Of a stretch of DNA of 64,000 nt, positions 55,793 through 64,000 are shown piece after piece (the stretch's first letter is position 1; every line of letters starts with the position of its first letter). The stretch comes from Chryseobacterium phosphatilyticum (GTDB taxonomy: Bacteria; Bacteroidota; Bacteroidia; Flavobacteriales; Weeksellaceae). A program made the translations under genes and the position numbers. The stretch spans positions 224,159 to 288,158 of the forward strand of contig NZ_PPED02000002.1 of assembly GCF_002899825.2 (NCBI RefSeq), given 5' to 3'. Below the pieces are notes generated by a model. That model saw only the letters and a list, made by a program, of their open reading frames with translations, had not been told where the DNA came from and searched no databases.

Positions 55793-55830
55793 AAAATCCC
55801 CGTCAATTCTTTTGAGCGGGGATTTTAAAA
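55793..55830. terminator. Bidirectional terminator
   Basis: AAAATCCCCG (55793-55802) pairs perfectly with CGGGGATTTT (55817-55826) around a 14-base loop. It lies between the receptor-like gene and the convergent T9SS protein gene. Confidence 0.8.
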
Positions 55831-55832
55831 TG

Positions 55833-56834
55833 TTATTTCTTGATGAATTTTGTCGTTTTTGCCGTTTCGGTGTTTTTTCCGCCGACTTCAATAAAATAGG
55901 AGGCAGGAGGCAGATCAGAAATCTGTACATTTCCGGATTTTACTTCTGATGTCTTAACCAACTTTCCGTCCAGACTATAGATTTTTGCCGTTGAATAGTT
56001 ATCCACCTCTCCTTTAAAGCCAATAAAATCCTGCGCAGGATTAGGATAAATAGAAAGGTTTGCTTTTTTCATCACATGACCAACGGCTAAAAATGTTTCG
56101 TTCAGTGCCTGAGCGGTTGCCGTAGTTTGATTGATCCCGAATGCCGGAACTGAAAGTGTTCCGCTGGTTGAGCTCAATAAAGCATATCTGTGGCTGGCAT
56201 CATAATAGGAGTATGCGGTATTGGTAAATGTTCCCAGAGGATTGGAAAAGGTGATATCTATAGGAGAATACAATCCGATATTCTGGGTGAATTTTACCCT
56301 GAGAACATTATTATAGGTTTTACCTGCAACCATCAGTGTTCCGTATGCATCAGCCTGGAAGGCCATTGTACCTTTCACAAGACCGTTAGCAATGGAAGAG
56401 GAAAACAACCCTTGAACGGTATCGCTTTGAGCGGTCAAACTGTAAGTCGTGGGATAGGCAATATAAGTACCGTTATCCTGATTGAAGTTCAGTGTTACCT
56501 GAGGATTTATAATTCCCGTAATTTCAAGTTTGGTTGCAGATGCTTTATAGAAAATAGTGGTTGTGCCATCAATCATTTTAATTGTAGAACCCGGATAATT
56601 ACCAATTTCTGTAGCCGTAGGAGTAGAATAGGTAACTTGTGATGAGGCTCCCTGTGCAAGACTCCCGTTAGAAAAAGTAACATTGGGGCCAGTGGCAGAG
56701 TTGTCTACTGTTCCGGTTACAATACTATTATTAACGATATCGTTGATCACAGGATCATGAGTTGCTTTCGTAAGTGTGATTTGTGCTGAGAATACAGCTG
56801 GGGTTCCCAACAAAATAAATAAAGATGTTTTCAT
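55833..56834 (-). CDS. Secreted protein with T9SS type A sorting domain
   Basis: 333 residues with a signal peptide (to VFSAQ). The N-terminal 255 residues are beta-rich with no recognised domain. The C-terminus (LSIYPNPAQDFIGFKG, SLDGKLVK, LPPASYFIEV) is a clear type A sorting domain. Function unknown. Confidence 0.82.
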   Translation of the reverse strand: MKTSLFILLGTPAVFSAQITLTKATHDPVINDIVNNSIVTGTVDNSATGPNVTFSNGSLAQGASSQVTYSTPTATEIGNYPGSTIKMIDGTTTIFYKASATKLEITGIINPQVTLNFNQDNGTYIAYPTTYSLTAQSDTVQGLFSSSIANGLVKGTMAFQADAYGTLMVAGKTYNNVLRVKFTQNIGLYSPIDITFSNPLGTFTNTAYSYYDASHRYALLSSTSGTLSVPAFGINQTTATAQALNETFLAVGHVMKKANLSIYPNPAQDFIGFKGEVDNYSTAKIYSLDGKLVKTSEVKSGNVQISDLPPASYFIEVGGKNTETAKTTKFIKK

Positions 56835-56905
56835 TGTTAATTTTTCATCAAATATACCTAAAAGCGGGAAAATAATTTATTTTTAAATGGTTATTAATGC
56901 TAAAA

Positions 56906-56930
56906 AACCATCTGAAGTGATCAGATGGTT
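56906..56930 (-). terminator. Terminator of ribB
   Basis: AACCATCTGA (56906-56915) pairs with TCAGATGGTT (56921-56930) around AGTGA. On the minus strand the stem is followed by T6, just after the ribB stop. Confidence 0.85.
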
Positions 56931-56959
56931 GTATTGTGCGTTAAATAGAATAGTTGATT

Positions 56960-57607
56960 TTAGTTGCTGAGAATCATTTTGCGATAGGCATAAATATCCT
57001 CAATTGTTACCACAGTCATTCCTTTTGTTATTGCAAAGTCTGCAATTTCAGGAAGTCTTGCCATAGAGCCGTCTTCGTTGGTTAGTTCACAAAGTACGGC
57101 ATCGTCACCCAGATTGGCCATTTTGACAAGGTCAACACTGCCTTCAGTATGACCGCGTCTTTCAAAAACACCCCCTTTTTTAGCAATTAAAGGGAAGACA
57201 TGTCCCGGGCTTGCGATGTGCTCTGCCTGTGCATCTGAAGCAATAGCAGTTCTGATGGTGGTCACACGGTCCTTCGCTGAAACTCCTGATTCTACCCCTT
57301 CTCTTGCTTCAATGGTAATGGTAAATGCCGTTTGATTTTTTGAATTGTTGTTTTCCACCATCGGACGAAGATTGAGGTGTTTGCTTTTTTCCTCGGAAAT
57401 GCATAAACAAACGATGCCACTGCATTCGCGGATCAAAAGTGCCATATCTCTTTCTGTAATAGTGGAAGCGGGAAAGATGATGTCTCCTTCGTTTTCACGG
57501 TTTTCATCGTCTACTAAAAGAATACCTTTTCCCTGTTGTAATGTTGATAGTGCTTTTTCTACACGTTCTTTGGAGGTTGCTCCGAATTGTTCTAATAATT
57601 TTTCCAT
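56960..57607 (-). CDS. ribB: 3,4-dihydroxy-2-butanone-4-phosphate synthase
   Basis: 215 residues. RibB converts ribulose 5-phosphate to dihydroxybutanone phosphate for riboflavin synthesis. The [10 protein letters not shown] motif (about 34-44) and [28 protein letters not shown] (in parts) carry the metal and substrate residues. The length shows a stand-alone enzyme without a fused RibA domain. An FMN riboswitch precedes it, giving feedback by flavin. Confidence 0.95.
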   Translation of the reverse strand: MEKLLEQFGATSKERVEKALSTLQQGKGILLVDDENRENEGDIIFPASTITERDMALLIRECSGIVCLCISEEKSKHLNLRPMVENNNSKNQTAFTITIEAREGVESGVSAKDRVTTIRTAIASDAQAEHIASPGHVFPLIAKKGGVFERRGHTEGSVDLVKMANLGDDAVLCELTNEDGSMARLPEIADFAITKGMTVVTIEDIYAYRKMILSN

Positions 57608-57701
57608 GTTATTTTACTTTTAAAAGTTAAAATAGTCTTCGGTACATGGAAATGAAATACGACACAATAAGAACCCATAAGGAATCTTACTGATCATCTC
57701 A

Positions 57702-57820
57702 TTTTCTTCTCCCATCCAGACTTTAACTGTCGGTTCCGGAATTTCACCAGATCAGTCCCTTCAAAAGAAGGGAGTCGCGGACTGTAACCGCCGGTAGGGA
57801 ATTTCACCCTGCCCCGAAGA
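57702..57820 (-). promoter_or_regulatory. FMN riboswitch (RFN element) upstream of ribB
   Basis: On the minus strand the element begins CTTCGGGGCAGGGTGAAATT and ends with GGATGGGAGAAGAAAATG. Inside are CCGGCGGT, the AGTCCGCGAC core, a variable hairpin (CCCTTCTTTTGAAGGG) and TGGTGAAATTCCGGAACCGACAG. All conserved parts of the RFN element are present. It lies about 95 bases upstream of ribB and should repress it when FMN is abundant. Confidence 0.95.
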
Positions 57821-57970
57821 AAACTTATACTAAGTTTTGCTGTATGTTGTAATTTAAATTTTTATTTCATTGAATAGTATTTAACGCACAGGTCGCTAAT
57901 TTCGGGAAGTTTTTTGAAATAGAAAAGGAGTTTTGATGAGAATTTTCAACAGAGATAGAATTTATACAAA

Positions 57971-57999
57971 AAAAGCCATCCCAATCTGTAATGGCTTTT
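57971..57999 (-). terminator. Terminator of the hydrolase-DUF2200 pair
   Basis: AAAAGCCAT (57971-57979) pairs with ATGGCTTTT (57991-57999). On the minus strand it is followed by a T run, just after the stop of the DUF2200 gene. The remaining gap to the riboswitch (57821-57970) shows nothing clear. Confidence 0.8.
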
Positions 58000-58013
58000 C
58001 TGTTAAGATTATA

Positions 58014-58364
58014 TTATTTTCTCAGAATCTTCTCCATTTGCTTTCCTTTAGTAAGTTCATCAATGAGTTTGTCTAAATAACGAATGTTTTTCATGAGACT
58101 ATCTTCAATTTCTTCAACACGATATCCACAAATGACTCCTTTTATTAAAGATGTATTGGGATTCATCTGAGGTGCATTTTCAAAAAAAGTTTTAAAATCT
58201 GTCCTGTCGTCCAGTATTTCCTGTAAGGTTTTTTCATCATATCCGGTAAGCCAGAATATAATTTCATGTACTTCTTCTCTGGTTCGTCCCTTTTTTTCTG
58301 CTTTTTGAATATAATGTGGATAAACACTGGCAAAGGCGGTTGTATAAATTTTAGTATTCTGCAT
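58014..58364 (-). CDS. DUF2200 family protein
   Basis: 116 residues from ATG 58364. The family features [20 protein letters not shown] and [17 protein letters not shown] are clear. Function unknown. A TTG at 58373 overlaps the end of the hydrolase gene, but the ATG is preferred. The two genes are likely one operon. Confidence 0.88.
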   Translation of the reverse strand: MQNTKIYTTAFASVYPHYIQKAEKKGRTREEVHEIIFWLTGYDEKTLQEILDDRTDFKTFFENAPQMNPNTSLIKGVICGYRVEEIEDSLMKNIRYLDKLIDELTKGKQMEKILRK

Positions 58365-58369
58365 ATTGA

Positions 58370-59149
58370 TCAACTCAGTTTTTTGAGTACTTTATCAAGG
58401 ATTGTGTTAAATTCATCAGGTTTTTCCAACATGGGATAATGACCAACCCCTTCGATCATTAGATTGTCATAATGCTTCAGGTATTTACGATTGGCTTCAG
58501 TATTAGTAGGGGAGGCATCGGAATTGATGGCAACAACAGGTACCTGTACATCTTTTGCAATCTCTCTGTAGTCTGTTTGGTATAAAGGTTTTAGAAGATT
58601 GATGACCATTTCCGGTTCATTTTGAAGGAATTCATGTTGCAACCTTTCTTTTACTGCAGGTGGGGTTTGTGCAGCGAAAAGATACTGAGGAAGAAAGTTT
58701 TCTACGGCATATTTAAAGTCATTTCGGTAATGGCTGAACATTAATTGCTCGGCTTGTTCTTCAGTAAAGGATTCATCTAAATCTTTTAAGGTGTCAATAA
58801 TAACAATTGCCTTTGTTTTTGGGATTTTTAAAGCAGCCTCAAGGACATAAGCTCCAGACATTGAATGGCCGATAAGTATAATGTCTGAAGCGTCTATAGT
58901 ATCGGTTACCGCTTTAATATCATCAGCATAAAGTTCACTTGCCCAGTTTTGTCTGCCGGAATCAGATTTTCCATGTCCTGCCAGATCCATTTGGATGATA
59001 TGGTAATCATTTTTAAAGTATTCCTGCTGATGATTCCACCATTCGGTATTGCCCAGCCATCCGTGAACAAAGATGAGAGTGGTTTTTCCTTTACCGGATT
59101 CTTTGTAATGTATTTTCTGACCGTCTGAGGATGGTGTGTATTTTTCCAT
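58370..59149 (-). CDS. Alpha/beta hydrolase
   Basis: 259 residues, cytoplasmic. [10 protein letters not shown] is the oxyanion region, [16 protein letters not shown] holds the nucleophile Ser, and the C-terminal [15 protein letters not shown] carries the His. The substrate is unknown. It is directly followed by the DUF2200 gene. Confidence 0.88.
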   Translation of the reverse strand: MEKYTPSSDGQKIHYKESGKGKTTLIFVHGWLGNTEWWNHQQEYFKNDYHIIQMDLAGHGKSDSGRQNWASELYADDIKAVTDTIDASDIILIGHSMSGAYVLEAALKIPKTKAIVIIDTLKDLDESFTEEQAEQLMFSHYRNDFKYAVENFLPQYLFAAQTPPAVKERLQHEFLQNEPEMVINLLKPLYQTDYREIAKDVQVPVVAINSDASPTNTEANRKYLKHYDNLMIEGVGHYPMLEKPDEFNTILDKVLKKLS

Positions 59150-59321
59150 GGATTTGTTTATTGAATTTTTAGGAAAACTAATTTACGAAAAGACTGGTGA
59201 AGGCAAAGAGTTTCAGTATAGATAAAATTAAAAAAATCTCACGTATTTTTAACAGATTCAGTTATAAACATCTGTATTTTTTTTCCGTCTTAGAAAAATA
59301 AAAAATGGCAGCATAATTTAT

Positions 59322-59505
59322 TTATCCCCATAACTTATCCCCATTATTTTATAGAATGATTATAATATGCTTTTTGTTTTTATTTGTTGATAACTAATGG
59401 TTTATTGGATTTTATTCGTTGTTGTAAAAAAGTTATCCATACTTTATCCACAATATATTTTAGTATTTAAGGAAGTTATCCACATTGTATTTGCTTTGTG
59501 GAAAA
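59322..59505. other. Cluster of DnaA-box-like sites (left half of a possible bipartite origin)
   Basis: Perfect TTATCCACA occurs at 59444-59452 and 59476-59484. Near matches are TTATCCCCA at 59322-59330 and 59335-59343, TTATCCATA at 59433-59441 and a reverse TGTGGAAAA at 59497-59505. The stretch 59150-59593 has no gene and is very AT-rich. A second cluster lies at 60794. This may be part of the replication origin. Confidence 0.4.
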
Positions 59506-59549
59506 CGATCATGAATGTTTTTTTGGGGGGTAATAAAAACAAGTTTAAA

Positions 59550-59590
59550 CAAAGTTCTGCACTGAAATAATGCAGAACTTTGTTGGTGAA
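59550..59590 (-). terminator. Terminator of the hotdog-like gene
   Basis: CAAAGTTCTGCA (59550-59561) pairs with TGCAGAACTTTG (59571-59582) around a 9-base loop, directly beyond the stop of the gene at 59594. No long T run follows, so it may act with another factor or as a processing stem. Confidence 0.55.
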
Positions 59591-59593
59591 ATT

Positions 59594-60433
59594 TTATATT
59601 TTTTGTTTGCCGGCTTTTGACTTTAAATTGATCATAAGAGTAGCATACAAAATACCCAAACTATCTTTTATTTCGCACTTTATATACGTAAGGTCTTGTA
59701 AAAATTTTTGGTAAAAAACATCGACTTCCAATTGTGTTTCTATGGGGATTGCTTTAGATGGGTATCCTTCAAGGTTTTCAATTTCGTGTACCTTATCAGA
59801 ACCGAAAAAATTAAAAATTTCTTTTACAATGCAACTGGTAACGAAAACGAATGGAACGATGGGAAAGTTTTCAAAATGGCCTTTGCATTGATTGGGGGTG
59901 AAAGGATTTATTGCTATGGTAAACTGATGTTCAGGGTTTATCTGTGTTATTTTACTTTCGGGAAGTGTTTCATCGTAGTACATAACGATGTTGGGTTCAA
60001 AATAATTTTTATATAAATTTTTAAATGATTCTTTTGTTAAAATATAATGGTCTAATTCAAAAGTGTATGTTGTTTCTTCTGAAATGGCATCCATGACTTT
60101 TAAACGGGTTTTTCCTCTTCTCTGTGATTCCAGTATACTTTCGCCTGTAATAGAAACTGAGAGAGGTGTTTCTTTGTAAGATGTTTTTCTGATGCGTAAT
60201 TTTTCACCAATAAAGTATATTTTTTCTTTTGTGCTGCTACTCAGGAGCTGGTGCAAGTTGCAGTTGGCCAGCGAGGTCAGGATTTTTAAAAAGATTGAAA
60301 AATTTTCATTTTCGAAATTGCAGTTGTTGAGTTCTGTTTCTATTTTGTTGTCTTTTAGGATGATGTGCTCTGGTATACAGATGTAGGGAGAGGTTTCACT
60401 GAGGTAAGGAACCTGGGTACTTGTTGTTATCAT
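59594..60433 (-). CDS. Unknown protein with FabZ-like hotdog signature
   Basis: 279 residues, cytoplasmic. No family is firmly recognised. The C-terminal part has CKGHFENFPIVPFVF (His186), which resembles the GHFPxxPIxPGV motif of FabA/FabZ hotdog dehydratases, and the N-terminal half could be a second hotdog. The catalytic role is unproven, because the usual Gly after the second Pro is replaced by Phe. It stands alone, with DnaA-box-like clusters on both sides. Confidence 0.5.
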   Translation of the reverse strand: MITTSTQVPYLSETSPYICIPEHIILKDNKIETELNNCNFENENFSIFLKILTSLANCNLHQLLSSSTKEKIYFIGEKLRIRKTSYKETPLSVSITGESILESQRRGKTRLKVMDAISEETTYTFELDHYILTKESFKNLYKNYFEPNIVMYYDETLPESKITQINPEHQFTIAINPFTPNQCKGHFENFPIVPFVFVTSCIVKEIFNFFGSDKVHEIENLEGYPSKAIPIETQLEVDVFYQKFLQDLTYIKCEIKDSLGILYATLMINLKSKAGKQKI

Positions 60434-60793
60434 TTTGAATGAGGGATTTTTTTTGAATTATTCAATTCATGGACATAAAAATTATGGCACAACATAAGCA
60501 TGCTGTGAGTAAGGGTAATCGGCTTTTTACTTTTTTATCTGGAGTATATATTCTGTGATTCAGCTTTCTGTATTGAGGTTTATTTGAGACAGATGCTGAT
60601 CATTGTGTAAGCTAGGGAGATGAATTTCTCTCCCGCATGGAATGTAAGTTTTTCATGGTCTGTATTTCATTGATTGGTGATTTATTTTGCTAGTGCAATT
60701 TACAAAAAATAAATCATAAATGTGTATGAATAAATATTCACAAAATGAATTAAGATGAGATTGTAGGGCGAGTGAAAATTCCTTTGTAAGAAG
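60434..60793. other. Gene-free AT-rich stretch right of the hotdog-like gene
   Basis: There is no convincing gene. A small hairpin (GGGAGA 60615-60620 with TCTCCC 60629-60634) is present. The sequence is AT-rich and has only short, scattered possible reading frames. Confidence 0.5.
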
Positions 60794-60957
60794 TTATCCA
60801 CAAAAAATATCCACAACAATGTAAGGGCTATGTTAGAGATTGAAATTTATTATAAGGCGCTTATTTATAGCTTATTGACTTGTTTTGTTATATATGTGAA
60901 AAAAGATACTAATACTTTATCCTCCATAAATAATGGGGATGAAAAAAGTTATCCACA
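60794..60957. other. Second cluster of DnaA-box-like sites
   Basis: TTATCCACA occurs at 60794-60802 and 60949-60957, ATATCCACA at 60807-60815, and a reverse near match TGGGGATGA near 60934. With the cluster at 59322 they flank the hotdog-like gene. The gap 60434-61136 carries no other recognisable feature. Confidence 0.4.
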
Positions 60958-61136
60958 ATTTTTATAGCTTACATAGATCCTTTTTTTACCTCTTGAATGA
61001 GCACGAAACGACATTGTATTGCCACTCCAAAGCCTCTACATGAGAGTTTTAAATTGCGATATTGTGGGTATTTGTATAAATTTAATGTACTTTTCGTATT
61101 ACATAATCATAAGAAAAGTAGAGAAAAAAGAATTTT

Positions 61137-62312
61137 TTACTTGTCTGATTGAAGTTTTTCAAGCATTTCTTTTCCGTCGTTGTTATCCGGCTTTAATTGA
61201 AGTGATTTTTTATAGTTTTCAATGGCTGATTTTTTATAACCTTTTTTCATGTACACTTCACCTAAACTATCATAAGCATTCCATGAATCAGGATGATCTT
61301 TTACATTTTGCTGAAATAATTCAAGAGCAGTATCTATATTGCCGGCACGCAATTGCCTGTATGCGCAATTATTAACGAAATCTTCTGTAGGGCGAATGGT
61401 ATACCCAAATTCTTTCGAAAGAGCATCAAACCGTTTTTGAATTTCTTTAGAAGCCATGAGCTCTGTACCATAATTATCAAAAAACCAGTTTTTATAGATG
61501 AATTTTAAACCATCAAAAATGCTTTTATAAGGAACTGAAAAATGATTTTCATCTTTATAGTGTTTATAATCCCATTCAAAAGTCGGGGGAGCGAGATTTT
61601 TGAGTCTTTGTGTAATCAGATCGACTTTCTGAGTATCTTCATCGCCAAGGCTTATAAATAGTTTGCCTCTTAATTTTTTTTGTTGCAAGATTTTACTGAA
61701 ATCATCCACCATACTGATATTTTCGTCATGAATGGCCGGACTTATTACAATGGTAGACTGGAACAGGTCTGGGAGTGTATTTTTAGTATAAAAAGCAAAT
61801 TCTCCGGCTAGCGAATGCCCTACTAAAATTTTGTAAGGCTGGGTTTTGTAACGGGAATTGATCTGTGGAACAACTTCCTGATCAATAAATTTTAAAAATT
61901 TTCCGGCACCATCAGTTAATGAGGTACTGGAAGTATCTTCTTTTCCATTTACTGTATTATGTCGAATGCTCAGATCTTTGCCCCTGTTGATATTGACGAT
62001 GGCAACAACGATTATTTTTGGAATTCTGTTTCGGTCGTAGTCTGAAAGATAATCGGTCAGTTGAGATACATATTTAAAGTGGGCATCTCCATCCAACAGA
62101 TATAGAACCGGATAGCTCTGGAAAGATGAATACGCTACAGGCAGATGAACCCAAATACTTCTTGACTCATTCAGAATTTTTGATTCTATCAAAAAGGCAG
62201 TGTCATTATTAGACGGAATGTTTTCAAGCTGCGAGAATGCTGAAAGGGACCATAAAGAAAAAAATAGCAGGGAAAACTTTTTCCACAGGAAAGAATAGAG
62301 TTTTGAAATCAT
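61137..62312 (-). CDS. Esterase D-like alpha/beta hydrolase with C-terminal TPR
   Basis: 391 residues with a signal peptide (to SAFSQ). The putative esterase domain (about 25-260) shows YPVLYLLDGDAHF, the nucleophile region ILVGHSLAGEFAFY and a late His in DENHFSVPY. The C-terminal 90 residues have TPR helices (DTALELFQQNVKDHPDSWNA, then KSAIENYKKSLQLKPDNND). Related proteins cleave siderophores or other esters, but the substrate is unknown here. Confidence 0.85.
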   Translation of the reverse strand: MISKLYSFLWKKFSLLFFSLWSLSAFSQLENIPSNNDTAFLIESKILNESRSIWVHLPVAYSSFQSYPVLYLLDGDAHFKYVSQLTDYLSDYDRNRIPKIIVVAIVNINRGKDLSIRHNTVNGKEDTSSTSLTDGAGKFLKFIDQEVVPQINSRYKTQPYKILVGHSLAGEFAFYTKNTLPDLFQSTIVISPAIHDENISMVDDFSKILQQKKLRGKLFISLGDEDTQKVDLITQRLKNLAPPTFEWDYKHYKDENHFSVPYKSIFDGLKFIYKNWFFDNYGTELMASKEIQKRFDALSKEFGYTIRPTEDFVNNCAYRQLRAGNIDTALELFQQNVKDHPDSWNAYDSLGEVYMKKGYKKSAIENYKKSLQLKPDNNDGKEMLEKLQSDK

Positions 62313-62566
62313 GGATTTTATATATTAAAGTAGCTTTTATTTCCATGTGAGTAGAATCGGTTTTTTTGAAAAAACATACAAAAAAAAGCAGCAGGCAGGC
62401 TGTCAATTTTGTGTTGCTACTTTCATGAGATACAAAATAAAAGCATTAAAAACGGAAAAAAATATAAGATGCTTTTTTGAAAGATACTTCTGATGGGTTG
62501 AACAGTTTTTCTCTTTTGCTGACTTTTGTTTTTATTCCGTTTTTAAATATGGAGTAAATAATTTAT

Positions 62567-63070
62567 CTATTTCTGATCTTTATAAATATTCCAGAAATTG
62601 AAATCTGTCATTGGGGCATCCGTTATTCCAACATTTCGTCCCATGGTTACAATTTGTCCTCTGTGGTACGTGCTGTGAAGAATCGCATGTTGGATGTATT
62701 CATACTTGGAAAAATCACATTGAAACCACTGAGATTCAATTTTTACATTTTTTGAAAGATCTTCTTCAGAAAGGCTTTCCACATAATCTACCAATTTCTG
62801 CGAGTTGCTTCTAATAGCATTGAACACTTCCTCTTTGCTGCTTGCTGCAGTGGTTTTTTCAAAATCAAATTCATTGTTTTCGGCAATATGGCTCCACCAG
62901 TATTCCTGGGTTTGCCATATGTGATGCAGGGTTTTTAAAATGGTTGGAAAGCTTGAAATAGTTTCCTGATTAAGTTGCTCATCAGATTTAGCAGATAGCC
63001 AGTCGATGTATTTATTGACTACCCAGTTATTGTAATGAACGCTTTTGGTGGTTAATGTTTTTAGGCTCAT
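62567..63070 (-). CDS. DinB family metal-binding protein
   Basis: 167 residues of four-helix bundle type. LHHIWQTQEYWW and HAILHSTYHRGQIVTMGR hold the three-His metal site of the DinB/YfiT family. The function of most such proteins is unclear, and some are thiol-dependent transferases. It is not a polymerase. The gap to the esterase-TPR gene (62313-62566) shows nothing clear. Confidence 0.88.
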   Translation of the reverse strand: MSLKTLTTKSVHYNNWVVNKYIDWLSAKSDEQLNQETISSFPTILKTLHHIWQTQEYWWSHIAENNEFDFEKTTAASSKEEVFNAIRSNSQKLVDYVESLSEEDLSKNVKIESQWFQCDFSKYEYIQHAILHSTYHRGQIVTMGRNVGITDAPMTDFNFWNIYKDQK

Positions 63071-63105
63071 AATGATTGATATTTTGTTGATTTGATATTG
63101 ATGAA

Positions 63106-63489
63106 TTATAATCCAAAATGCCTGTCTTTATTCGTATTTTCAGGATTAATCAATGCTCTGTTGCTATACGTTGCAGCTTCAAATTCATTGATATTCACAG
63201 ATAGAAATGAGGTTTCAGGGAGTAATTCTGTAAGACCAATACAGATTTGCTTTGATAAACTGGCTTTTTGCTCTGTATTTCGTCCTTCCATAATATATCC
63301 GAAAACATGCAGAAAATTCTTTTTATTATTTCCCAAGCGATAATGCTGATAGGGTTGTAGTCTGACTTTTATATCGTTGGGAGCAAATAATCCGGTAGCA
63401 TCAGCAGTTTCGTATACTACATTCATAATTTCATCAGCTGTTTTTTGCTGAAGAATATCTTCTGAACAGTCTATGATAAAATGAGGCAT
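63106..63489 (-). CDS. 5-carboxymethyl-2-hydroxymuconate delta-isomerase-like tautomerase
   Basis: 127 residues. The sequence starts MPHFIIDCSEDIL, so the N-terminal catalytic Pro of tautomerase enzymes is present, and KVRLQPYQHYRLGN fits the CHMI family. The known reaction is an isomerisation in homoprotocatechuate degradation. No other genes of that pathway are in the window, so the substrate may differ. Confidence 0.85.
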   Translation of the reverse strand: MPHFIIDCSEDILQQKTADEIMNVVYETADATGLFAPNDIKVRLQPYQHYRLGNNKKNFLHVFGYIMEGRNTEQKASLSKQICIGLTELLPETSFLSVNINEFEAATYSNRALINPENTNKDRHFGL

Positions 63490-63599
63490 AAATACTATTT
63501 TGGTTATTGATTTTGTGGTATATAAAAATAGTAAAAATATTGACAGCTCCTCAAAATAAAGAGGTTTTGAATAATGTGTTTTTTGTGACCTAAAAAGAG

Positions 63600-64000
63600 T
63601 TACGACTTACCTGTCAGTTTTTCTATCAATAATTTTCCACGAGGAGAAATTTCATATCCTACAGGATGGCTGATTGTCAGTCCTAAGTTTTTGAGTTTAC
63701 GAATATTCAATTTCAGCCATTCTTTTTCAAATCCCGTTATTTTAGCAATTCCTGTGGCATGTAGTTGGGGATGATCCTGTATTGTCAGTAAGACCGCTTG
63801 CGTCCAGTCTCCCCGTTTACTAAACTGATCCAACCGTTGTAATTTTTCCTTTAGTTTGATATAATCTTCATCACTGAGATCGGATTGTTCCCGTAGTTCT
63901 ATCCTTGGATCTTCAGAGTGATAACAAACAGAAATTTTAAAAATTGAGGCCGAGGGGTCGGAAGGAAATGATTGTAATAGCTGCTGTTTGTTTTTGAAAC
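63600..64000 (-). CDS. ASCH-like protein, C-terminal part (start beyond window)
   Basis: The minus-strand frame is open from the stop at 63600 to the right edge, at least 132 codons. The visible part has FPSDPSASIFKISVCYHSED, then a helical linker, then RGDWTQAVLLTIQDHPQLHATG and KLKNLGLTISHPVGYEISPRG, which resemble the C-terminal winged-helix tail of some ASCH-domain proteins. ASCH domains bind RNA. Annotation is tentative because the domain core lies outside the window. Confidence 0.55.
   Translation of the reverse strand, partial: FKNKQQLLQSFPSDPSASIFKISVCYHSEDPRIELREQSDLSDEDYIKLKEKLQRLDQFSKRGDWTQAVLLTIQDHPQLHATGIAKITGFEKEWLKLNIRKLKNLGLTISHPVGYEISPRGKLLIEKLTGKS

Noticed and set aside
56190..56642. 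150-codon frame antisense to the T9SS protein gene
   Set aside because: Cys- and Gly-rich shadow of Thr/Asn-rich repeats on the coding strand.
61019..61375. 118-codon plus-strand frame at the end of the esterase-TPR gene
   Set aside because: It runs antisense over the TPR coding region and no promoter or ribosome binding site is evident.

Overview
The window looks like a Flavobacteriia chromosome, most likely Chryseobacterium or a close relative in Weeksellaceae. The pointers are AT-rich DNA, promoters of the Bacteroidota type (TTTG about 20 bases before TAnnTTTG), many secreted proteins with type IX secretion (T9SS) C-terminal sorting domains, RpoB and RpoC of 1273 and 1421 residues, and a pair of double-glycine leader peptides of the kind common in Bacteroidota. 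I saw no tRNA, rRNA, CRISPR array or transposase. Species assignment is inference.

Region 1-3.1 kb: surface-protein locus. A 386-base direct repeat (1-386 and 2717-3102, one visible mismatch) flanks an inverted BspA-like repeat protein gene. Region 3.3-20.9 kb: the ribosomal-protein/RNA-polymerase block rplK-rplA-rplJ-rplL ... rpoB ... rpoC-DUF3467, split twice. Three genes (an unknown protein, a YadA-head-like protein and a thrombospondin-type-3 T9SS protein) lie between rplL and rpoB, and a GT-C-like membrane glycosyltransferase lies between rpoB and rpoC. rpoB has its own promoter and a leader of about 315 bases closed by a 9-bp inverted repeat.

Region 21-25 kb: a Crp/Fnr regulator, a GTGA-N6-TCAC box, and a tight five-gene operon (DUF5777 barrel, c-type cytochrome lipoprotein, YceI, ankyrin protein, DOMON-T9SS protein) that looks like an envelope redox system. 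Region 25-36 kb: a zinc-protease-like lipoprotein, GrpB, a cytidine deaminase-like protein, a double GNAT, a nucleotide phosphodiesterase, an NmrA/HxlR divergent pair, a cupin-alcohol dehydrogenase operon divergent from an AraC regulator, and a carboxylesterase.

Region 36.0-36.5 kb: two tandem, previously easy-to-miss genes for 54- and 55-residue double-glycine-leader peptides. Their 32-residue cores share six cysteines in identical positions. This is the best candidate for an undescribed system here.

Region 36.5-58 kb, mostly minus strand: amylase, DNA polymerase IV, thioredoxin-like protein, purine nucleoside phosphorylase, LpxK, TruA (TTG start), a membrane gene with no standard start codon, an ABC exporter, an M43 metalloprotease, an ECF-sigma operon, an MFS transporter, barrel proteins, and RibB behind an FMN riboswitch. 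Region 59-61 kb: two clusters of DnaA-box-like sites flank a hotdog-fold-like gene. This may be a bipartite origin, but the rpl-rpo genes would then face the fork, so it is uncertain. Region 61-64 kb: esterase-TPR protein, DinB-family protein, a CHMI tautomerase, and the end of an ASCH-like gene.
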